A stretch of 19,615 nt of DNA from Candidatus Hodarchaeota archaeon (GTDB taxonomy: Archaea; Asgardarchaeota; Heimdallarchaeia; Hodarchaeales; YT1-057). The notes beneath the pieces are model-generated. The model did no database searches. It saw only the letters and a program-made list of their open reading frames with translations, and was not told the origin of the DNA. The stretch spans positions 1-19,615 of the forward strand of contig JAEOTI010000676.1 of assembly GCA_016839955.1 (NCBI GenBank). Reading direction: 5' to 3'. Below, one piece after another: positions 14,555 through 19,615 of this stretch. Each line of letters starts with the position of its first letter. Position 1 is the first letter of the stretch. The position numbers were made by a program, and so were the translations under genes.

Positions 14555-16292
14555 AAAGATAATACTTGATTTCCCGAAGATTGAGAGAAATTTTAGCTCC
14601 AATTTGGCGAAAAGTACTATCATCAATTACTTGTGACGAAGATTTTATCCGCTGAACCCAGAGAAGTTCTGGTTGAATAGTTTCATTAAGTCTTCTATCA
14701 GCTAATTCATGACTTACACGATCAGCTCGTTGAATCTTCAGGAAAGCATCTTCAATATTGTTTTCAAGCAAGAAGATTAATCCTTCTACTAAGAGAAGGA
14801 GAGATTGAGGAGCAATTTTACCTGTGGCTAAATCTATGGAGTTAGAAAGAAGAAAGAGCAATCTTTCTAGATGCTGCCGTTTGAAGAGCTTGAGGTAATC
14901 AGCTAATAGAAGATCACAGAGTTCAATCGCACATCTGATAACAAGTTCATTTTCCCCAATTTTCTTCGCTAATTGTAGAGCATTTTCTAAATGTTCTTGT
15001 GCTATAGGATAACTGCCTATGGCTTTAAAATACTCACCCTTAGCAACATTAACCCTTATGGTCTCTGGAACTGATTGGTGAGAGTTTGCAAGTTCTTCAG
15101 CTTCTTCAATCATTTTCTTAGCCTTTGCAAATTCACCCAAGTCACTTAAAATAGAGATATATCTACAGATGTGGTTGACAAGCTCCTCATGTGAGTGCAT
15201 TTCCTCATAAATCGAGAGACAGTCTTCGTAGTGATTTTTAGCCAGCAAGTTATTTTTTTCCTGAAATTCGAGTCGACCCATTGCTGCTAAAACTAATGCT
15301 TCTCCACGACGATTTCCAAGTTTTTTAAAAATCTCCAGAGCTCTATCATAATTATCACGAGCTTGATTTACTTGCAGTCTTTCTCGTTCAATATCGCCAA
15401 GATTTTGTAAGCACGCAGCAATACCTTGCATTTCTCCAAGATGTTCAAAATTTTCTTTTGATTTGTTGAGATTTGATATAGCAAGATCATAATCTGCCCG
15501 TTTGATTTGCAAAAGAGAAAGATTAAGGAGGGTGATGGCTGCGCCTCGGCTGTGTTTTATGTTGGTATATATTACAGCCGCTTTCTCTAGGTTGTGTTGA
15601 GCATCTTCATAATGTCCTTGTTGAGACAAAAATAATCCAAGATTACTTAGTGTGGCTGCAATACCAACTGGACGACCTATTGTTTCAAAAAGTGTTAAAG
15701 CTTCTGTATATAGAGTTATTGTTTTTTCTTTCTTACCCATCGCAGCATAAGTTAAGGCTAGATTGCCTTTCGATTGAGCTAAACCAATTTTATCATTTTC
15801 TAATTTAGATCTAAGAGATAAAGCTTGGTTAAAATAGTCTGTAGCTCTCTCATAATTACTTTCTTGAAAAGCAAGGATACCATAATTATGCAAATTCCAA
15901 GGGAATAATTTCGGATCATAATGCGTTTCTAGAATTTTTTGGGCTGAATCAAAGAAATTTCGTGCTTTTTGATAATCCCCTTTAATAATAGAACATTTTC
16001 CTAAATTCCCGTTTGCTAATACCAAAGCCTTGTGGTTTTTCGTTTGTTCTCCTAGTTTCAGAAGTTGATCCGCCATCATTTCTGCATTCTGAAATTCTCC
16101 TAACTCAAAATAACATTCACAAATTAACCCAAGTGCATCAATACCAAATTCCTGATATTCTGAGCCAGCGTCTTGGACATGACTCCAAATATCAGTAAGT
16201 ACGACTAAAGCATCAAAAAAATTCCCAGAGATGAGCTTTTGTCTTCCATCTTCAATTTTCTGTTGAAGCTCGTCTTTCTGGGTGGATTCCAT
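14553..16292 (-). CDS. Tetratricopeptide-repeat scaffold protein
   Basis: A 579-aa soluble protein made almost wholly of TPR helix pairs. At least seven repeats about 40 residues apart carry the usual small/large pattern, for example NLGKCSIIKGDYQKARNFFD, NYGILAFQESNYERATDYF, NLALTYAAMGKKEKTITLY, NLGLFLSQQGHYEDAQHNL, NLSLLQIKRADYDLAISNL, NLGDIERERLQVNQARDNY and AMGRLEFQEKNNLLAKNHY. The 40-residue spacing is that of the LGN/Pins, MalT and Rap type, which bind peptides of partner proteins. The last 150 residues are helical without clear TPR consensus. No catalytic or membrane segment is seen. An upstream in-frame ATG exists at 16310, but GAGGA (16301-16305) sits eight bases before ATG 16292, which I prefer. 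It diverges from the beta-CASP nuclease gene. The partner is unknown. Confidence 0.92.
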   Translation of the reverse strand: MESTQKDELQQKIEDGRQKLISGNFFDALVVLTDIWSHVQDAGSEYQEFGIDALGLICECYFELGEFQNAEMMADQLLKLGEQTKNHKALVLANGNLGKCSIIKGDYQKARNFFDSAQKILETHYDPKLFPWNLHNYGILAFQESNYERATDYFNQALSLRSKLENDKIGLAQSKGNLALTYAAMGKKEKTITLYTEALTLFETIGRPVGIAATLSNLGLFLSQQGHYEDAQHNLEKAAVIYTNIKHSRGAAITLLNLSLLQIKRADYDLAISNLNKSKENFEHLGEMQGIAACLQNLGDIERERLQVNQARDNYDRALEIFKKLGNRRGEALVLAAMGRLEFQEKNNLLAKNHYEDCLSIYEEMHSHEELVNHICRYISILSDLGEFAKAKKMIEEAEELANSHQSVPETIRVNVAKGEYFKAIGSYPIAQEHLENALQLAKKIGENELVIRCAIELCDLLLADYLKLFKRQHLERLLFLLSNSIDLATGKIAPQSLLLLVEGLIFLLENNIEDAFLKIQRADRVSHELADRRLNETIQPELLWVQRIKSSSQVIDDSTFRQIGAKISLNLREIKYYL

Positions 16293-16300
16293 GGAAATTA

Positions 16301-16305
16301 TCCTC
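16301..16305 (-). promoter_or_regulatory. Shine-Dalgarno site deciding the TPR protein start
   Basis: GAGGA on the minus strand lies eight bases before ATG 16292 and overlaps codons that would follow the alternative ATG 16310. This favours the shorter protein. Confidence 0.6.
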
Positions 16306-16452
16306 AGCATTTATTTAAGATAGTTAATATATGTGTTAATTTCTTCCTAGAGCTAGATCTTGCAATACTGCGAAAAGGTATTCTAATCATTCCCTGCAAT
16401 TTCCCCATATGAGGTTTGAAATTAATATTTTTAAAGTGATTTCAAATAAATC

Positions 16453-16458
16453 AAGGAG
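16453..16458 (+). promoter_or_regulatory. Shine-Dalgarno site deciding the beta-CASP nuclease start
   Basis: AAGGAG lies ten bases before ATG 16469. The earlier in-frame ATG at 16409 has no ribosome site, so translation probably starts at 16469. Confidence 0.6.
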
Positions 16459-16468
16459 TTCTTTCTCT

Positions 16469-18643
16469 ATGTGCAATACTGTACATTCTGAACAGATAAA
16501 AAAAATAGCCAAAAAGGTTTTACAAGGTGAGTATGAAACTCGCGAGGACCTAATCGCAAATTTAAGTAAAATCAATCTTTCTGAATCATTAATAAGTGTA
16601 ATTTTTTCAATATGTCATCAAACAGAAGATAGTGAAAAATTTAAACTCGTTTTTGCACCTGAATATAAAATATTGGAAGAATTGAATTCTTTATATTGGG
16701 GTCAAGCAGATCCAAGAGATTTGTCTGAAGAATTTTATACAAAAAGCTATACTTTTCTTAAAAATCTTTTCTTATACGATATTGCCTCTTTAGATGACCT
16801 TAGACCTTTGTTACAAGGCCTATACTTTTCAGGTGATTATTCAAACACATTATCAATGTTAGTTGAGTTACTACCAATAGTTAAAGAAAAATTTTCTGAA
16901 GAAGGGCTCCTTGATCTCATCAAAGAAATTGGAATACCCTTTCCCCAAGAATATGATAAAGAACACTGGAATATTTTCTTAAACAAGTCACCAATAGAAC
17001 CTTCAGAACTGGCTCTCCTTTTATTACAGCGTTCAGAATATTCTGATGAGGTTATTGAAGCCCATAATTTCGAAGAAATATTTGATGATTTAACTGAATG
17101 GGCTTCTCACAAGTTCCTTTCACTCATTACAAAAAAATATGTCAAAAAACTAGCTATTCAAATTCAGAATGAGACTAAAGATAAGAAATTGACATCAGAT
17201 GAAGCATATGAACAACTACAATCACTTTTAACTCTAAAAAATACGAAGATACCTCTTTGGTATCCAGAAATTTTAAAAAACGTCCCAGGTGTATTTCAGC
17301 CTTATTCTGTTAATGCTGAAAGTTTTTCAGGAATCCCCAAGAAGGCACTTCAAATAACACTACTAAAAAAAGGCTTTCAGAAGAAAAAGAAAGAAATGAT
17401 AAGAGTTCGGAACCTTGGGGGTCATCAGATTGGTCATAGCAGTTTTATAATTGAATTTGGAACCTCTAAAGTTTTGTTTGACTTTGGTTTGAGTGTCACA
17501 AGTTTACAATTTCCAAGCTGGGCTCCATCGCTTGAATTTTTAGACGCAGTTTGTGTTTCCCATGGTCATCTAGATCATCTTGGAGGCCTTCCCTATCTTT
17601 TCCGAGAAAAAGGAGGCATAAATGGTAATTGGTTTGCAATTCCTCCAACTGATCAGTTTGTAAAAATCCTTCTAAAAGATAATATGAATTTATCTAAAAA
17701 ACGGTTAAAAAACCTCTATCCCCTTAAACATCCGATTTTGTCTCACTGTACAAAGACGGAAAACTTAGCTAATACATTTGAGTCTTATATCCCTGTGCAA
17801 TACCAGACACGTACTGAGGTTGCTCCTGATATTTTTATTACTGCTTTATCAGGAGGACACGTTCCTGGTAGCGCATCTTTTCTAATTGAATGTGGTGATA
17901 AGAATATTCTTTATACTGGTGATATGAATTTAGAACCCTCACCTCTATTACCTGATGACATCTCATTACCCACTGATGCTGATATTACAATTTTTGATGG
18001 AACATATTTTGCTGGGGAGAGTTTTGATCAATCCAAGAGTCGAAATGAGTTGGTGAAAATTGTGTCAGCATCTGAGAGGACGATAATTCCCGCTTTTGCA
18101 GTAGGTCGGACCCAAGAGATTATTCATTTACTAGTCGATGCAGGTCTCGATAAAGAAAAAGATATTGTTACAACTGGTATGGCTGGGCAAATTTGTAAGC
18201 TTTTAAACATAAAAGGGAACTACCAAGTTCAACCAAAGTTTGATTTTAACTCATTTCAAGAAAATTCCGTGTTTGTAGGCGGTAGTGGCATGGTACAGGG
18301 TGGAATTGCGAGGGCGCTCCTCGAAAAAACTAAGAACGATCCAGCAACCAATGTTATTTTGTGTGGATACCTTGCTCCTCACACTCTTGGTGCTGATCTT
18401 CGTGATGGTCGCGCAAAAAGTTCTTATTCTCAGAATATGAATTATACACGAATTTCTGCTCATACTTCTCCTAAAAAATTGAATCAGTTTATTGATATTC
18501 TTCAGGGTCAACGGTTTATAGTCCACTTAGGAGCTTTGAGTGGATTTAAAAATCAAACAGAGATAGTCTCTGTCCAAAATCAGGCACGAGAAAAAGGTTT
18601 GGAGATATTTGATAGACAAACGGAAATAACAATTCAGAATTAA
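16469..18643 (+). CDS. Beta-CASP metallo-beta-lactamase ribonuclease with long helical N-terminal extension
   Basis: Probable RNA-processing nuclease of the CPSF73/IntS11-like group. Counted from ATG 16469 (724 aa), the catalytic half starts near residue 311 (RVRNLGGHQIGHSSFIIEFG). Zinc and beta-CASP motifs are all there: SHGHLDHLGG (H365, H367, D369, H370), GGHVPGSAS (H464), LYTGDMN (D485), motif A FDGTYF (D510), motif B PAFAVGRTQE (541 onward) and motif C ISAHTS (H665). The canonical C-terminal VHGE segment reads VHLGALSG. Residues 1-310 are mainly helical, acidic and without a domain I recognise; they are not the KH domains found in archaeal CPSF1. Motif A has Asp where many relatives have Glu. 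Enzyme class is secure; whether it cuts endonucleolytically or as a 5'-3' exonuclease cannot be told. An in-frame ATG at 16409 is less likely. Confidence 0.92.
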   Translation: MCNTVHSEQIKKIAKKVLQGEYETREDLIANLSKINLSESLISVIFSICHQTEDSEKFKLVFAPEYKILEELNSLYWGQADPRDLSEEFYTKSYTFLKNLFLYDIASLDDLRPLLQGLYFSGDYSNTLSMLVELLPIVKEKFSEEGLLDLIKEIGIPFPQEYDKEHWNIFLNKSPIEPSELALLLLQRSEYSDEVIEAHNFEEIFDDLTEWASHKFLSLITKKYVKKLAIQIQNETKDKKLTSDEAYEQLQSLLTLKNTKIPLWYPEILKNVPGVFQPYSVNAESFSGIPKKALQITLLKKGFQKKKKEMIRVRNLGGHQIGHSSFIIEFGTSKVLFDFGLSVTSLQFPSWAPSLEFLDAVCVSHGHLDHLGGLPYLFREKGGINGNWFAIPPTDQFVKILLKDNMNLSKKRLKNLYPLKHPILSHCTKTENLANTFESYIPVQYQTRTEVAPDIFITALSGGHVPGSASFLIECGDKNILYTGDMNLEPSPLLPDDISLPTDADITIFDGTYFAGESFDQSKSRNELVKIVSASERTIIPAFAVGRTQEIIHLLVDAGLDKEKDIVTTGMAGQICKLLNIKGNYQVQPKFDFNSFQENSVFVGGSGMVQGGIARALLEKTKNDPATNVILCGYLAPHTLGADLRDGRAKSSYSQNMNYTRISAHTSPKKLNQFIDILQGQRFIVHLGALSGFKNQTEIVSVQNQAREKGLEIFDRQTEITIQN

Positions 18644-18649
18644 TCAATT

Positions 18650-19072
18650 TTATAGTTTCTTTGGAACATAAATAGTCGCATCACCAATTATTTGGTCTGA
18701 ATGTCCACAATTACACGAAAAAGTTAACGCTACTGTATAGGGATGTGATTTACTTTTTTTTGACTTACGATCTGGTTCTTCTAGTTGAATTCGCGTCCGA
18801 TCAGGTGCAAAATTGAGATTCTTCCCCCCACATTTTTTACAAGAATGATCGCCAACTTTCGAAATTTGTCGACGAGCAATACCCATCATAGAATCGATAG
18901 TTGCTAGAACATCTTCAGATTTTGCTTCATCTACTTTTGATTCTAAAAATAATTCAAGACCCTTAGCTACTGCATCATTGATTTTTTGAGCGCCAATTGC
19001 TTCAAAATGTGTTTTCGATATCTTTACTCTTACATCAAAGAAAGCGGTATCTGGAACATCTTCATCAAACAA
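18650..19072 (-). CDS. Small protein with RHH-like N-terminus and C-terminal zinc ribbon
   Basis: A 140-aa protein that I do not recognise as a named family. Residues 13-45 (VRVKISKTHFEAIGAQKIND and on to AKGLELFLES) run strand-helix-helix, as in ribbon-helix-helix DNA-binding domains. Cys78, Cys81, Cys120 and Cys122 (SCKKCGG and SCNCGHSD) form a probable zinc ribbon, split by a basic loop (DRKSKKSKSH) that could touch nucleic acid. The start codon is TTG at 19072, with GGAG ten bases ahead; no ATG occurs in frame until residue 62, which would delete the first domain. The gene converges with the nuclease gene with only six bases between stops, and lies 35 bp downstream of the RAM gene, so both may be co-transcribed. 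A nucleic-acid-binding role is inferred. Confidence 0.72.
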   Translation of the reverse strand: MFDEDVPDTAFFDVRVKISKTHFEAIGAQKINDAVAKGLELFLESKVDEAKSEDVLATIDSMMGIARRQISKVGDHSCKKCGGKNLNFAPDRTRIQLEEPDRKSKKSKSHPYTVALTFSCNCGHSDQIIGDATIYVPKKL

Positions 19073-19107
19073 TAAAATGCATCTCCATAACTTTTGATTT
19101 AAGTATA

Positions 19108-19359
19108 CTATTCTTTTGTCCTTTCAGCCACAATTAAAGTTAAAGTACTACGAATATGTGCTACATCTCTAATCTGATTAAGAATTATGCTTTTCAATTC
19201 ATCCATTGATGGTGCAGTTATACTAATAATAATATCGTAAACCCCATAGACTAAACAGGCATCTTTCACGGAATCAATAGATTCAAGAGCTGTCTTAACC
19301 TTTTCTTCTGTACCAATTTCACTATTTATAAGCACAAATGCAGATGTCATTAGGATCAT
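19108..19359 (-). CDS. Stand-alone RAM (Lrp/AsnC ligand-binding) domain protein
   Basis: An 83-aa protein covering exactly one RAM domain: TSAFVLINSEIGTEEKVKTA, IDSVKDACLVYGVYDIIISI, SMDELKSIILNQIRDVAHIR, STLTLIVAERTKE. This is the beta-alpha-beta-beta-alpha-beta effector module of Lrp/AsnC regulators, without the helix-turn-helix. Such single-domain proteins assemble into rings and bind amino acids; they may regulate a full-length Lrp or an enzyme. The conserved VYGxYD turn near residue 38-42 is present. No Shine-Dalgarno site precedes ATG 19359, but a TATA-like box lies 27 bases upstream, so a leaderless message starting at this ATG is likely. ATG 19350 is a second option. The zinc-ribbon gene follows. 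Confidence 0.9.
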   Translation of the reverse strand: MILMTSAFVLINSEIGTEEKVKTALESIDSVKDACLVYGVYDIIISITAPSMDELKSIILNQIRDVAHIRSTLTLIVAERTKE

Positions 19360-19380
19360 CTGAAAATTAAGTGTGGTAGG

Positions 19381-19390
19381 ATTATTTTAT
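19381..19390 (-). promoter_or_regulatory. TATA-like box for a leaderless RAM message
   Basis: ATAAAATAAT on the minus strand is centred about 27 bases ahead of ATG 19359. Archaeal promoters start transcription about 25-27 bases after the TATA centre, which places the 5' end at the start codon itself. Confidence 0.5.
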
Positions 19391-19413
19391 GTTTTTTATA
19401 TTATTATTTTTCT

Positions 19414-19450
19414 AAAAAAAAAGGATATGGAAGCTCTCCCAACGGAGAAC
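19414..19450 (-). terminator. Hairpin plus T9 terminator of the edge gene
   Basis: On the minus strand GTTCTCC and GGAGAGC (19433-19450) form a seven-pair stem with a GTTG loop and one T-G pair. Ten bases later comes a run of nine T (19414-19422). It lies about 30 bp past the stop of the partial gene and ahead of the RAM promoter, so it should end that transcript. Confidence 0.6.
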
Positions 19451-19480
19451 AACCCATTTTTTCCCATCTCTAAGTTTTGT

Positions 19481-19615
19481 TTAGAAAGTAAAGAACCCAT
19501 CAATTCTATCGAATTCTTGAGGAGCGTCTTTCCCGCCAAATGGATAGTTGGCGCTCCCGTAATCAAAGGCATCTTCTGCAGTCGAATAACCTTCACCATC
19601 TAAAGCTCGTTCACA
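19481..19615 (-). CDS. C-terminal 44 residues of an unidentified protein (runs off window)
   Basis: The minus-strand frame entering at 19615 is open for 44 codons and stops with TAA at 19483-19481. Its acidic, aromatic composition (ALDGEGYSTAEDAFDYGSAN, then PQEFDRIDGFFTF) looks like real coding sequence and is followed by a good terminator. Overlapping frames of similar length on either strand have basic or erratic composition and are poorer candidates. The fragment is too short to name. Confidence 0.55.
   Translation of the reverse strand, partial: CERALDGEGYSTAEDAFDYGSANYPFGGKDAPQEFDRIDGFFTF

Noticed and set aside
19373..19603. Plus-strand 76-codon and minus-strand 67-codon frames at the right edge
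   Set aside because: Both cross the hairpin/T9 terminator and the RAM promoter; the other minus-strand frame ending at 19481 has better composition and stops just before the terminator.

Overview
The window looks like chromosomal DNA of an AT-rich archaeon, most probably an Asgard archaeon (Promethearchaeati). Three lines point there. (1) Core archaeal markers are present: an ether-lipid UbiA prenyltransferase of the digeranylgeranylglyceryl-phosphate synthase type, an archaeal type II GAPDH-family enzyme, an archaeal CPSF-like beta-CASP nuclease, a COG1751 protein, an M42 peptidase, a stand-alone Lrp/AsnC RAM domain, GGTGAT/GGAGG ribosome sites and leaderless-type TATA spacing. (2) Eukaryote-like signalling parts are present: a Rag/Gtr-type GTPase (P-loop, WDTGGQ, HKSD) with a C-terminal roadblock-like domain, and a large protein that looks longin-like. 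(3) There are exported beta-helix and subtilisin proteins with lipid-anchored or membrane-anchored topology. The exact lineage cannot be fixed without a search.

Layout. 1-1344 (minus): 5' part of a secreted subtilisin with an unusual domain inserted between its catalytic His and the oxyanion Asn; it lacks an ATG and seems to start at CTG behind a strong Shine-Dalgarno site. 1345-1885: no protein gene; it holds a GC-elevated, hairpin-rich stretch that may be a non-coding RNA on the plus strand. 1886-6114 (minus): alanine-aminotransferase-like gene, GAPDH-like gene, then a tightly coupled pair of Rag-like GTPase and soluble histidine kinase. 6236-7576 (plus): dCache-HAMP membrane receptor with an amino-acid-binding motif and no output domain. 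7587-12776 (minus): longin-like protein, COG1751 protein, surface beta-helix protein, UbiA prenyltransferase. 12869-14542 (plus): M42 peptidase, a possible 36-residue peptide, and a winged-helix/coiled-coil protein whose start codon lies in a perfect 11-bp tandem repeat. 14553-16292 (minus): TPR protein. 16469-18643 (plus): beta-CASP nuclease with a long helical N-terminal extension. 18650-19615 (minus): RHH-like/zinc-ribbon protein, RAM protein and the C-terminal end of another gene followed by a hairpin/T-tract terminator.

How the parts may work together. The most interesting area is 1886-7576. A GTPase and a kinase with no sensor domain are translationally coupled, and 3.6 kb away lies a receptor with a sensor and HAMP but no kinase. 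I infer a split amino-acid-sensing pathway that joins a bacterial-type two-component kinase to a Rag-type GTPase, next to amino-acid and sugar metabolic genes. The pairing of receptor and kinase is a hypothesis; the gene contents are read directly. The other genes are mostly housekeeping (lipid, peptide turnover, RNA processing) or cell surface.
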